From Ryuthela nishihirai (Eukaryota; Arthropoda; Arachnida; Araneae; Heptathelidae): 64,000 nucleotides of DNA. How positions within the stretch are numbered: position 1 is the first letter of the stretch; each line of letters starts with the position of its first letter. The position numbers and the translations under genes are program-made. The stretch spans positions 248,001-312,000 of the forward strand of contig JAWZYU010000059.1 in the NCBI GenBank assembly GCA_038380435.1, given 5' to 3'. The notes beneath the pieces are model-generated. The model had not been told where the DNA came from and ran no database searches. It saw nothing but the letters and a program-made list of their open reading frames with translations. Below, piece by piece: positions 21,541-32,217 of this stretch.

Positions 21541-22400
21541 AGTTACTTTTAAACAAGCCACCGACCAAGTACACGACGACATTAAAATGCTATATTTATT
21601 TTTGCGATTATTCTTTTTAGCGTTTTCCGATTTAAAAAATCATGTTTTTTTATGTATTATCCCTTGTAATTAAATGCGAGTACAGTTAATACTCACTTTG
21701 TATGTTGACATTCGTACAAAAGTGAAGATTCCTACACAAAACACGCTAGTAAAATGAAGAGGCAGTCCTGCTATGTACAGCGGGTGAGGTGAAGTGTTAA
21801 ATCCTTCTGATATGTTATATATATTATCAACGACCTGTTGTAAAATAACAGGTCGTATACTATTATTGTTAATTTTTAGCGACTTACGTTCGAAGTCACT
21901 GGACTGGAACCCATATGTATTGGACTCAACTACTGTGATTAAACGACTGCACGAAACTACACTAAATGATACCATAATTTATAGTGGTAGCTGTTTTCAC
22001 CCTCCTTTAATTACTATTATCTAGCAAATAACATACGATAAAAAAAGAGGATTTAGGGTTTCGTTGGAAAAAAATATTCATTATTTACACTGACTGCTTT
22101 CAGAATGAAATAAAGTTTTCTACCTTTTCCAAATCATGCATCTTAAACTTTATATAAGGGGTTACCCAAATTAAACTGACAATATTTAAGTAAATAGGTA
22201 GAGAGAACTCAGTCGATTTAAGCAATATTTTAAATTTCCACGTTTCAGATCATTACTAAAGAAATACATAAAACATTAGGTATCATAATATGCAGATGGA
22301 AGTAGTGTAATTTTAAATTTTACAGAAGATGAAAAATATCCTGTAAACATGAAATTCATCGCAATTAGCTTAGCTGTTATATTTAGAAATTGTTTTGTCG
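21540..22400 (+). repeat. Block A copy 2
   Basis: A second copy of block A inside the first duplication unit, matching 14130-14960 and 40590-41430. The other unit keeps only about 170 bp of it at 48690-48858. Confidence 0.75.
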
Positions 22401-22599
22401 ACCATCATCTTCAATTATATTTAAGGCAATTTCCAATGACTGATTGCATGGTATAATCAGTGCCTACGTAATGGGAATGAGTGCCGAATTCCGAGAATCT
22501 CCGTGTTAGCGAGCGGGCATTGGAAGCTTCAGAACTTGCCACATGAGGGCAGCACCGTTCCGCGGTCACCTAACCTACGCTATAATATAAATATAAAAA

Positions 22600-22745
22600 C
22601 CCCCCTGAAGCAGCCTCTTGCCACAGAGGTCTGACAGGAGCCTGTCAGTTTATATGCCAGAGTAGAAGGTCTGAGAGGATGGCAGGACCTCAGCAGAAAA
22701 ACGACACATACATCCATGCCTTACCCGGGGCTCGAACCCAATGGT
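22600..22745 (-). mobile_element. SINE-B copy 1
   Basis: Minus-strand tRNA-like B box (GGGTTCGAGCCCCGGGTAAG) followed by a body with CTGCTGAGGTC, CTGACAGG and GACCTCTGTGGCAAGAGG. The related copy at 38280-38425 shares this order. It is unrelated to SINE-A. Confidence 0.6.
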
Positions 22746-22763
22746 AAGTATATATCGATCTGT

Positions 22764-23550
22764 TCGAAGTCATATGGTAAAGAATCAGACAGATGGTTAA
22801 TCAAATGCAATAAACTAGAATCTTTCTCAGAGATACAACGGGAATAACGAAAATTATGTTTAAAAATAATCGTTACATTTGAAAATTATTATCCATTAGA
22901 ATCCGAAATTTTCAAGTGTTTACCCAATAACATTATTTAACGGTAACTCTTTAAAGAACAAAATTTAAATTGTTTCGGAAGCAATTCTTTATCTAATTTA
23001 ATAATTTTAATTACTATTGCAATGAAGCTTATTTATTGTTAAGGGAAATTCATAAGCAATAGATTTTGGCAAGATTATTTTGATATTAATACTCGTTTTT
23101 TGAATTAATCATGAAATGGTAAATTTGCTAAAAAATTAAACATTAAATATAATCATTTTTTAAATGCAATACGGGCAAAGTTTATGTTGCAGCACAGAAT
23201 TGACTCTTTATATGTTGGTCTTTTTATTTCATTACTTCTCCCGACCTACAAGGTCTCTCCTGTTTTGTTTTTGCTTGTTTTAAAGTAATAATATTTATTT
23301 CTATCACGTCAATCGACGATTTTACATCAATAGTACAATTTACTTCATTTTTCAGTTTAGAAGGATAAAAGGGCTCCATTAAGAATATTGCTCTAAGGCT
23401 CTTATTTCGAACTTTGTTCCAGGGCACCCATTTGGAACCTGGCTCCAGAACTCCAAATTGCTTAATGCGCCCTGCTTCATACACGTATTTGTGCAGTTCA
23501 GAAAGCTCACGAAAAGTGTTTTAAACTTCAACATTCCATTAGTCATATAT
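22764..23550 (+). repeat. Block D copy 1
   Basis: Matches 48861-49652 (marker TCTGTTCGAAGTCATATGGT); similarity resumes past local insertions at 23855-23930 (compare 49925-50010). No supported ORF. Confidence 0.78.
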
Positions 23551-23553
23551 GTA

Positions 23554-23696
23554 CAGTCGCTCAAAAAAGTATCCGAACACTATGGTTGATTACAGAATTC
23601 AGGAAAAATATCTGGGATCGATTTATTTTAGAAATTAGTGATCTGGCAACCTTCGTGTCACGTGACACGAAGGTTGCCAGATCACTAATTTCTAAT
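23554..23696. mobile_element. TcMITE, right arm truncated
   Basis: CAGTCGCTCAAAAAAGTATC after TA at 23552-23553, complete left arm and centre (GTGTCACGTGACACG); the right arm stops after CACTAATTTCTAA where SINE-A sequence follows. Confidence 0.8.
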
Positions 23697-23704
23697 CCGA
23701 AGGA

Positions 23705-23850
23705 CGACGAAATTTCTAATCCGAAGGACGGCGGCCTTTCCAATTCGATCGATGTCCCCTACTGACCGTGGGCAAGGCGGGGAATTTTTGCGGAGATAAA
23801 TCTCAACGCTGACCCAGCTGGGACTCGAAACTAGGAACTACAGATTATCG
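23705..23850 (-). mobile_element. SINE-A core and head fragment joined to a broken TcMITE
   Basis: GACGGCGGCCTTTCCAAT through the minus-strand B box (GTTTCGAGTCCC). The junction holds a short direct repeat, AATTTCTAATCCGAAGGACG, in two versions (from about 23688), suggesting slippage at the joint. Confidence 0.75.
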
Positions 23851-23859
23851 CTCTCGACC

Positions 23860-25340
23860 ATAGTACATAAGTCATAATAATGATATAACACTGCTTGACC
23901 AACTAAGTATAAAAAAAAATTCAGCATCAAACATACTAACGTGACATTGTTACATTAATTAAAATCTTTTCCATCTAAAACCGGCACCTACGCCATCCAC
24001 TGTTTGGTCATCTCTGCTCTATAACATCTAAAATGTGCATTTAATAGAGAAATGTGATGAGGATAAAGATTGTAGATTGGTAATTGTAGACCCGTCAGGG
24101 CTAGATCCTTTTCGAGTCGCTCGTCTCTGCAGAAGGATAGTTGTCTCCACTTTGTCAGGATGTTACTGCTGTCTAGGTTGTCGATAAACACCAAACTCAG
24201 ATTTTATATATACGCATTTGATGCATTTAATGAAAAACTGTGACTAAAGTTAAATCTAATTTATTGAAATTCTCGATTTATTATCAAATTCGTTCAGTAA
24301 TTAAAGAGTTATGGAAGCTGGAAAATTTAATAATAAATTATCTTGTTTCATAAAAAATCATTCATAATTATCCAACATCGAAATAATCGTTATGAAACAT
24401 TTGAAATTTATATTTTATTAAGTGATTTGAAGAAATATTTATTAAGTTTTAATTAATATCTGAAATAAATTCTTTGACCCATTACTGTTGTGAAATATTC
24501 TGGCTTCCATAATTCCTTAAATACTTGACGAATACTGTTGAAAATCGGGATATAAATGGATAAGATTATGTATGATCTTGAATTTATTTTTAGTAATATT
24601 TTTTCATCAAATGAATATGTTAGAAGTTACAGAACTTGCAAGTAAGACTCCCATTCACATAGCAGATAAATTCTCAAATATTTTGCTAGGGCAGTGTAAC
24701 TGAGTTCCGTATATTGTAAAGATTTCTGCAATTCCAAAATATTATTTAGTCAAAAGTGATCTCAGAATTTTTTTCTAATTTCATGTCAACGTTACGTTGC
24801 CGACATATTGCTGAAGCCACCTGTCTTGCAGATCTATTTGGAAGAGATTCGATAGAAACTGAGTTATGTTTCATAAATTTCGCTTCTGCAGAACATCACA
24901 CAATGCTGCATCATCGTTCAGATGTCTAGTTAAAAACAGCAGAAAGTAGACAGAATAGTAAATAAATCACATATGAACAAATCCGTATCAGAATCCAATT
25001 TTGAATCATGTCGTAAACAGTATAATAACCTATACTGCAACGAAGCAAGTAGCAAGCAAAACAGCGGATCGCCAGCACCATAGCGGACGAAAATGTAACT
25101 ACCGCTGCTGTCGCTTCACGTCTTAACAGGTAGGTATTCCCATTACGTTGGCACCGGTACAACAGAATGGTTTCGTCCATTAGGCCACCTGGGGCACTGC
25201 CCCAACAAATATAATCACAGAAAATTTGTATTTGACGTGTTACGCAGATAATCATAGAAATTACTTTCGAATCAAGGCTACGTCAGCTGCTTTTTCATTG
25301 CCAATACCAAACGTAACACGGGGGCGAGGATGGCCATCGA
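23860..25340. other. No gene seen; mostly AT-rich
   Basis: The first part (to about 23935) is the tail of block D. A 109-codon minus frame (25255-24926) has a more GC-rich middle but no recognisable domain or conservation in this window. Confidence 0.4.
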
Positions 25341-25729
25341 GGGCGGGGGTGGCTCAGTCGGTAGCACGCCAGGCTCGTAAATTGTAGTTCCCAGGTTCCA
25401 GTCCCAGCTGGGTCAGCGTTGAGATTTATCTCTGCAAAATTCAGCGCCCTGCCCACGGTCACCAGGGGACACCGATGGGCTTGGAAAGGCCACCGTCTGT
25501 CGGATGGGACGTTAAGCCGTGGCCCCGTGTGCGGGAGAGCCATACGCTGTGGACGTTAAAGAACACGCTGAATGGCCTTGACGGCAGGCTACCATCTGTC
25601 TCCCAATAGCTGTTTCAGTGGGTCCCCTCCCCTAAACTTCCCTGAGCCTTCGGGGTCCAAGTGACTTAGCCATTTTAGCCCATGGAGTGCAAAAAAAGTC
25701 CCGCTCAGAGGTAAAACGACCTAACCCAA
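25341..25729 (+). mobile_element. Full-length SINE-A
   Basis: A box TGGCTCAGTCGG, B box region GGTTCCAGTCC (one change), complete core and tail (GTAAAACGACCTAACCC). No clear target-site duplication found. Confidence 0.85.
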
Positions 25730-26035
25730 TCTTAAAATTACAGCCACCATCCGGAATCTTATCATTACCTATTATAGCGATGACACAAATGCGCATGCGC
25801 TGAATTGCAAATACCGTTGAACTGCAGCAGGTGGTCACTGATTTTCTAGTAGTCGGAGACACTTGATTGGCTGATTCTACCAAAGCAACAAATAGTCAAA
25901 GATCTTGTTTCTTAGTGAATATCTTCATTTCAACCTGGCAGGCTCGACAATTCTGAATTTTACTGAAAAGTTTCAGTTAAACTGAGTTGCCAACTTTTTC
26001 CTTTGCCAAGAATGGATACTTATGTATGACGTTGG

Positions 26036-27598
26036 GTTGGGTTGTTTTACCTCTGAGCGGCACTTTTTGCACACCATGGGCTAAATGGCCAGGTCACATG
26101 GACCCCGAAGGCTCAGAGAAGGTTGGGGGAGGGTACCCACTGGAACAGCTGTTGGGAGACAGATGGTAGCCTCCCGTCAAGGCCATCCAGCGTGTTCTTT
26201 AAAGTTGGGTTGTTTTACCTCTGAGCGGCACTTTTTTGCACACCACAGACTAAATGGCTAGGTCACAAGAACCCCGAAGGCTCAGAGAAGGTTGGGGGAG
26301 GGGACCCACTGGAACAGCTGTTGGGAGACAGATGGTAGCCTCCCGTCGAGGCCATCCAACGTGTCCTTTAACGTTGGATTGTTTTACCTCTGAGCGGCAC
26401 TTTTTTGTACACCATGGGCTAAAATGGCCAGGTCACATGGACCCCGAAGGCTCAGAGAAGGTTGGGGGAGGGGACCCAATGGAACAGCTGTTGGGAGACA
26501 GATGGTAGCCTCCCGTCAAGGCCATCCAGCGTGTTCTTTAACGTTGGATTGTTTTACCTCTGAGCGGCACTTTTTGTACACCATGGGCTAAAATATCCAG
26601 GTGATATGGACCCCGATGGCTGTGAGAAGGTTGGGGGAGGGGACCCACTGGAACCGCTGTTAGGAGACAGATGATAGCCTCCCGTCAAGGCCATCCAGCG
26701 TGTTCTTTAACATTGGGTTGTTTTACCACTGAGAGGCACTTTTTTGCACACCATGGGGTAAATGGCTAGGTCTCAAGGACCCCGAAGGCTCAGTAAGGTT
26801 GAAGGAGGGGATCCACTAGAACAGCTGTTGGGAGACAGATGGTAGCCTCCCGTGAAGGTCATCCAGCGTGTTCTTTAACGTTGGATTGTTTTACCTCTGA
26901 GCGGCACTTTTTTGCACACCTTGAGCTAAATGGCCAGGTCACAAGGACCCCTGAAATCTCAGAGAAGTTTGGGGGAGGGGACTCACTGGAACAGCTGTTA
27001 GGAGATAGATGGTAACCTCCCGTCAAGGCCATCCAGCGTGTTTTTTAACATTGGGTTGTTTTACCTCTGAGAGGCACTTTTTTGCACAATATGGGCTAAA
27101 TGGCCAGGACACATGGACCCCGAAGGCTCAGAGGAGGTTGGGGGAGGTGACTCACTGGAACAGCTGTTGGGAGACAGATGGTAGCCTCCCGTCAAGGCAT
27201 CCAGCGTGTTCTTTAACGTTGGGTTGTTTTACCTCTGAGCGGCAGTTTTTTGTACACCATGGGCTAAATGGCCATGTCACATGGACCCCGAATGCTCAGA
27301 GAAAGTTGGGGGAGGGGACCCACTGGAACAGCTGTTGGGGGACAGATGGTAGCATCCAGTCGATGCCATCCAGCGTGTTCTTTAACGTGCACAGGACATG
27401 GCTCTCCGATACACGGTGCCACGGCTTAATGTTGCATCCGACGGACGGCGGCCTTTCCAAGATCACGTTGTTCCCTACTGACCATGGGCAGGGCGGGGAG
27501 TTTTGCAGAGATAAATCTCAATCCTGACTCAGCTGGAACTCGAACCTGGGAACTGCAGATTCCGAATCTGGCGAGCTACCGAGTGAGCCACCCCCGTC
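26036..27598 (-). repeat. SINE-A with its 3' tail region tandemly repeated about eight times
   Basis: On the plus strand the motif GTTGTTTTACCTCTGAG recurs near 26038, 26207, 26377, 26547, 26715, 26884, 27054 and 27224, a spacing close to 169 bp. Each unit spans the SINE tail from TTGTTTTACC to GTGTTCTTTAACGTTGG. Only the last unit (27220-27598) continues into core and tRNA head. So one SINE carries seven additional tail units in head-to-tail order. Units differ by scattered substitutions. ORFs over it (27009-27527 and others) are by-products because they translate SINE sequence. Confidence 0.88.
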
Positions 27599-27599
27599 C

Positions 27600-27890
27600 C
27601 ATTTGATTCCCCTGTTCTGCAGAAATCATCAATTCGATTGTATGTCCTTTACATCACAGACAAGTACACTGGATTCCATAAAATACGGAAAATTCAGAAT
27701 AATTATGATTAAAGAAAAACTATTTAAATGATTTTAATTAAATTTGATGGAAACATGAATTACAATGCTAGTTTCAGAATGGTATGAAATATTTTACACT
27801 AGAAAAGTTTTTCGTCAAAAAATAACACTTATCGGAACTTATCCAAAAATGAGGTCCAGAAAGCAATGCGCAAAGTTTTTTGATAAGGAT
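27600..27890. other. No gene seen
   Basis: AT-rich flank of the Tc1 transposase remnant. No terminal inverted repeat identified. Confidence 0.4.
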
Positions 27891-27895
27891 TGTGG

Positions 27896-28975
27896 TCACC
27901 GCTTTACAGCAATGCAGGCACGACAGAGATGATCCAAGTTCTTTATGATGTTGTGAATCAGCTCAGTAGGGAGCAACGCCAATTGTTCTTTTAAAGCAAT
28001 AATAAGCTCTCCCTTTGTTACAGGTGGAGGGTTAAGGGCCGCAACACGTCTCCCTAGAGCATCCCACATGTGCTCAATCGGATTTAGGTCTGGAGATCGA
28101 GCTTGCCACTCCACGGGCATATAGCTCTCCTCTTGAAGATATTGTTCCACTAGTCGTGCTCTGTGTGGACGAATGTTATCTTCTTTAAGATGAATGTTTC
28201 ACCTCTTGCACCAGGGTTAGGACGTACATAAAGGTCCAGGATGTCATCTCTATACCTTTGAGCATTGAGATTCCCACTCGTCAACACATAGAGATCTGTG
28301 CTTCCACCTAAAAATGTGTCACCCCAAACACACACGCTACCTCCGATGTAACTGCCTCTTTGACGGATGTTACTGGGGTGATAGCGGGTACCTCGTTCTC
28401 TCCGTATCAAACAATGTCCGGAATCACTCTGCAAGCAATATCTGGATTCATCTGTGAAGAGTACGGACCTCCATTGCTCTTCTGTCCAGTTAACATGCGT
28501 GCGTGCCCAATTGAACTGTTCTCTCCTGTGAGATGACATGAGGGGTATACGAATTACTGGCCTTCTAGCGTAGAGACCTCCCTCTTGAAGCCTTCTAGCG
28601 TACAGACCTCTCTCTTGAAGCCTTCCAGCGTACAGACCTCCCTCTTGAAGCCTTCTAGCGTACAGACCTCCCTCTTGAAGCCTTCTAGCGTACAGACCTC
28701 CCTCTTGAAGCCTTCTAGTGTACAGACCTCCCTCTTGAAGCCTTCTAGCGTACCGACCTCCCTCTTGAAGGCTTCTAGCGTACAGACCTCCCTCTTGAAG
28801 CCTTCTAGCGTACAGACCTCCCTCTTGAAGCCTTCTAGCGTACAGACCTCCCTCTTGAAGCCTTCTAGCGTACAGACCTCACTCTTGAAGTCTTCCAGCG
28901 TACAGACCTCCCTCTTGAAGCCTTCTATGCACAGTAGAAGCTCATGCAACCTTCCCAGTGGCTGCTGCGATAGGA
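27896..28975 (-). pseudogene. Tc1-like DD34E transposase with an internal repeat expansion
   Basis: Cut-and-paste transposase remnant read from 28975 down to 27896. N-terminal part of the second HTH: AAATGKVA, then TGA at 28942-28944, then STVHRR. Twelve 30-bp repeats encoding LQEGGLYARR follow, then PVIRIPLMSSHRREQFNW, the catalytic core with VLFTDESRY (first Asp near 28450), a frameshift near 28185, EDNIRPHRARL (second Asp at 28178-28180), and SPDLNPIEHMWD (Glu near 28073). The Asp-Glu spacing is 34 residues, as in DD34E Tc1 elements. The C-terminus ends near 27896. The first HTH and both terminal inverted repeats are not visible. Stops, one frameshift and the N-terminal loss make it inactive, though all three catalytic residues remain. 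Confidence 0.9.
28561..28920 (-). repeat. Twelve 30-bp tandem repeats inside the transposase frame
   Basis: Exactly twelve units of 30 bp (plus-strand CCTTCTAGCGTACAGACCTC then CCTCTTGAAG), nearly identical. In the transposase frame each encodes LQEGGLYARR, a segment normally present once at the end of the second HTH before RRPV. The array stays in frame. One unit (28861-28890) has TGA at 28879-28881; the other eleven are open. Frames in the other two phases and on the opposite strand are open only because 30 is a multiple of three. Confidence 0.95.
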
Positions 28976-28999
28976 TCGTAGCTGAGAGGGAGTAGACGT

Positions 29000-29350
29000 C
29001 CTGTTATACTGGGCTAAAGGCTGGCGCCTTTCTCCCAGTATAAACAGGTTACGTTTGAGGCTCATTCGTGAACAATAGTGATTACGTCGTTTTTAAGGAA
29101 AAACATCAATAGTTGCTGCTTTCCTGCTTGTATTTTCCCACTTGCTGATATTCACATTGTGAACGGGCGTTCGATCTGTTGTGATTCGATACAGTAACTA
29201 GGCCAATCCACCCTAGAGAATTTCTTTACTCCTTTTCTAAACACCACTATTCTTTCAAACCTATTAATTACTAATGAAAAATGTTTCGTTCAGTCCACGG
29301 TTATTCCCGAATTCTTGATGCATATGCCTTAAAAGAAGTCAAAAATCGAA
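29000..29350 (+). repeat. Block G copy 2
   Basis: Matches 7680-8030 and 59850-60230 (GGAAAAACATCAATAGTTGC). A local hairpin TATACTGGG...CCCAGTATA lies at 29003-29044. Confidence 0.75.
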
Positions 29351-29374
29351 GCAATCACTTGAAAAAGACGTTTA

Positions 29375-30955
29375 TTACCGTGAATAATGGATTGAATCTA
29401 AAATATCCTGTCATGTTACACATAGAGTAACCTCGGATGAATTACGAGACGTCACAATAATAGTGACCGGGTTCGGATCTACAAAACAGCGAAGGGGATG
29501 GAGTGGGGGCACGAAATACCATCGAAACGAAAAATTGCAAGTGGGGGCGCAAAAGACTGGATTAATGTAGGATAGGGGCGGGGGTGGCTCAGTCGGTAGC
29601 GCGCCAGGCTCGTAATCTGTAGTTCCCAGGTTCGAGTCCCAGCTGGGTCAGCGTTGAGATTTATCTCCGCAAAATTCCCCGCCTTGCCCACGGTCAGTAG
29701 GGGACACCGATGGGCTTGGAAAGGCCGCCGTCCGTCGGATGGGACGTTAAGCCGTGGCCCCGTGTGCGGGAGAGCCATACCCTGTGCACGTTAAAGAACA
29801 CGCTGGATGGCCTTGACGGGAGGCTACCATCTGTCTCCCAACAGCTGTTCCAGTGGGTCCCCTCCCCCAACCTTCTCTGAGCCTTCGGGGTTCATGTGAC
29901 CTGGCCATTTAGCCCATGGTGTGCAAAAAAGTGCCGCTCAGAGGTAAAACAACCCAACCCAAAAATGTAGGATAACATTTCCCCCTCCGTTTTTGAGGTC
30001 TTTAAAATTACCTAAATATATTAAATGTTTTAGACACTCTCTTATATTTACTAGTATTATGAAAGGGTTTGCGTGCTGGTCCCTTAAGCCTCGAATAAAA
30101 TATTTATATTACCTCGGACAGTAGATAAAATCTCTTGAAACGTGTTCAAACATTACTGCATTATTGATAGATGATCTAAGGGGAAAGACTTTCGATAATG
30201 AGAAAAATCTAATTTGAAAATTCAAAGATGACATTTTAAAGAGAAAAAAGAAGGCACTTGCATAAAGTCACAAATTAAAAGAAAAATTTATTTTATGAAA
30301 ATGAAGCGATCTTTCTGCTGACAGAACAAACAAGTCGAAAAAAGTACGCGGCTGTTGCGTAAAAAAATAGAATTAAACGCGTGAAATTTCAGTCGTGCAA
30401 ATCACGAAGTCTACAGAGTGAAATGGAAAGGAGAGATGAATAAATTTGGAAAAGGCAGATTTTAGATTAATTGGTAATAACATATTTAATATTGTCATTT
30501 GCTTTTCCTGACTCTTCGAATAGTTTGAAATGCTAAACTTTATCCTCTATTAATATGAACATCCCTTTTTTGTTCATAGGCATTTGCGTTATTTATTTTG
30601 CAAAAAAATTAAAAATCCTACTGAGAAGTTTATTCAGGTGGAATCTAGCATTTGTAAAATTTTCCTTCTCCTAAGCCTAATGCTACACATTTTAATTTGG
30701 AATAAAGAGTTATAACATGATAAATCACTGTTTTCATCCTTTCCATGGCATATCAATACATTCTAGTGCACTGCGCTTTTGTCAGTCCTGCTTCCCAAGT
30801 ATTTCCCTTGATAATCCGAATTCGCAGGTTCAGTCAGCCTCGATAGGGCGTCCACATTTCGGTGGGAACCACCTCTCCTATAATACACTATTTATATATA
30901 TATACTATATATATGCATCATGCTGATTAATGAGAAATGCCAATCTCTGCTATTT
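29375..30955 (+). repeat. Block K copy 1
   Basis: Matches 60230-61440 directly and 50735-51545 inverted. It contains a SINE-A insertion (29575-29963) absent from both other copies. No supported ORF. Confidence 0.78.
29575..29963 (+). mobile_element. Full-length SINE-A, best reference copy
   Basis: A 389-bp element. The tRNA-related head has the A box TGGCTCAGTCGG (29585-29596) and B box GGTTCGAGTCC (29629-29639), an internal RNA polymerase III promoter. The body runs through GACGGGAGGCTACCATCTG to the tail AACAACCCAACCCAAA. AATGTAGGATA flanks it exactly (29564-29574 and 29964-29974). The empty site is visible in the paralogous blocks near 60455 and near 51333 (inverted). Most short open frames of 60 to 90 codons in this window are translations of this element. 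Confidence 0.93.
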
Positions 30956-31345
30956 GCTGCTCAATGTTTCGACAGCTATGAGGTACCTAAGCAGGTTATA
31001 GTCTGAAAGAATCTCGACCTGGGATCCATATAACCAGGTCAAAATCTTTTCTAGACTCCTAACCCACTCCTCCCACACACTCACAACCACCACCACCAAA
31101 TTTCTGCTGGGTTCCGTGAGCTTCTTCGAAGCAAAGGCGATGGGATGTTCTTGTCCCTGGGATTCAATCTGGGAGTGACATGCGCAGACCTCAATCCCAT
31201 ATGCATTTCGATACAGAACATAAGGTAACGCAAGATCAGGCGTGTTGCATTCTGCTGCCTCGCAGAGCGCGCCCCACCCCCCCCCCCCCCCCCCCCTCAG
31301 TGCATCGAATGCCTTATCTGCTTGTATGCACCATTTCAATTACGC
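30955..31345 (-). pseudogene. Ty3/gypsy pol remnant: RNase H region
   Basis: Minus-strand frame 31339-30950 resembles the end of RT and start of RNase H of Ty3/gypsy elements: KAFDALR at the front, then HPIAFASKKLTEPSRN and a WLYGSQVEILSDYNLLRYL segment. A run of about 20 C on the plus strand (31277-31296) inserts poly-Gly codons into the domain. It is a fragment with no protease or integrase. The paralogue at 61440-61745 is more damaged. Confidence 0.82.
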
Positions 31346-31920
31346 AGGTGCCTGCCCCCCGATAGGGAACCAGCTTGACGTAGTGTGGGTGTGTGTGTGT
31401 GTTTGGGGGGGGGGGGGGGGGGGCTTGGGGTCCCACTAAAGTCGAAGGCTTTACTTACGGGTTTGGCCCTGGTTGGACAGGCTAAGATCTCGAGATCGAA
31501 GGCTCTGCTGAACGGTATGGGACCCGGTTGGACAGGCTACGACTTCCATCTCAGAGTCTCATAGGAGTCGTTAGGGGCCCTGCTGACTGTCCTGATTCGT
31601 CAGGTCGGACAAGGCCCAAAATTTCGGGCCCCACTAAGAGTTCTCACTACGAGAGCCGAGGCAACTTGGATCTATATATACTTGTTTGTGGCTCACCGGG
31701 GCACAGATTAAATTTAGGTTTTAACCGATGGATGAGCTTTACTTCTATAGTACTGCTCGCCATTAGGTAGTCGGGGATGGACTGTATCTATATAATACTG
31801 TCTTGCACCAGGACCGTAGTTTAGTGGGGAACATGGTATTTTCCTGTACTGGTAGTGCTTCAGGCGGAACTGATGGGTCTTGTCTCATATATATATATAT
31901 TTACCTGTGTAGGTGCCTGC
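31346..31920. mobile_element. 555-bp insertion with 10-bp duplication inside the gypsy remnant
   Basis: AGGTGCCTGC occurs at 31346-31355 and again at 31911-31920. The paralogous gypsy remnant at about 61797-61806 has it once and reads straight through. The insert (31356-31910) begins with CCCCCCGATAGGG, contains a run of about 19 G (31405-31423), two diverged copies of a GGTTGGACAGGCTA segment near 31472 and 31528, and ends with (AT)n before TTACCTGTGT. No ORF, no long inverted ends and no LTR-like TG...CA were seen. The family is unknown to me; a non-autonomous retroposon is plausible. Confidence 0.7.
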
Positions 31921-32200
31921 TTCAGAGTCACGTCTCTGAGTGGATTTGCAATTGCTACATACTGATCTAGGTAGTGTCGTAATATCCGATGAGTCCTAAG
32001 GTGCTCTTCAGTTCCTTCTTCATTGGAGGAGCTTTCATTTTTCTAATGACCTCTAGTGTTGCATGGTGGGGCCGATGCCTGAAAGAACCAACAATATGAC
32101 TAAAAAATTTGGTTTCGCTCCTTCCCCAAGTACACTTTGCCAGGTTGATTGTGAAATACTTGACATTAATATCCCTAAGATCCACTCCAAGACGTTAAGA
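31921..32200 (-). pseudogene. Ty3/gypsy pol remnant: RT C-terminal region
   Basis: Minus-strand frame 32185-31967 contains LAKCTWGRSETKFFSHIVG and ELKSTLGLIGYY, the conserved stretch after the RT active site in Ty3/gypsy elements. It belongs to the same copy as the RNase H remnant, split by the 555-bp insertion. The active-site motif itself is not present in the window. Confidence 0.85.
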
Positions 32201-32217
32201 TGAAGTGATAAGTTCTC

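Noticed and set aside
26987..27527. 172-aa ORF as a gene
   Set aside because: It translates tandem SINE-A tails and core; the same peptide pieces (HHGLNGQVTWTPKAQRRLGE) appear at many SINE copies in the window.
28561..28920. CRISPR-like array
   Set aside because: Units abut with no spacers, the repeat is coding in a transposase, and the genome is eukaryotic.
28554..28995. Frames of 131 aa (GFKREVCTLE repeats) and 136 aa (KPSSVQTSLL repeats) as repeat proteins
   Set aside because: They are alternative phases and the opposite strand of the 30-bp array. Only the LQEGGLYARR phase continues into recognisable transposase sequence.
29479..29778. Recurring GPRLNVPSDGRRPFQAHRCP peptides as a conserved protein family
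   Set aside because: Each is the minus-strand translation of the SINE-A core. Conservation is at DNA level and copies contain frameshifts.
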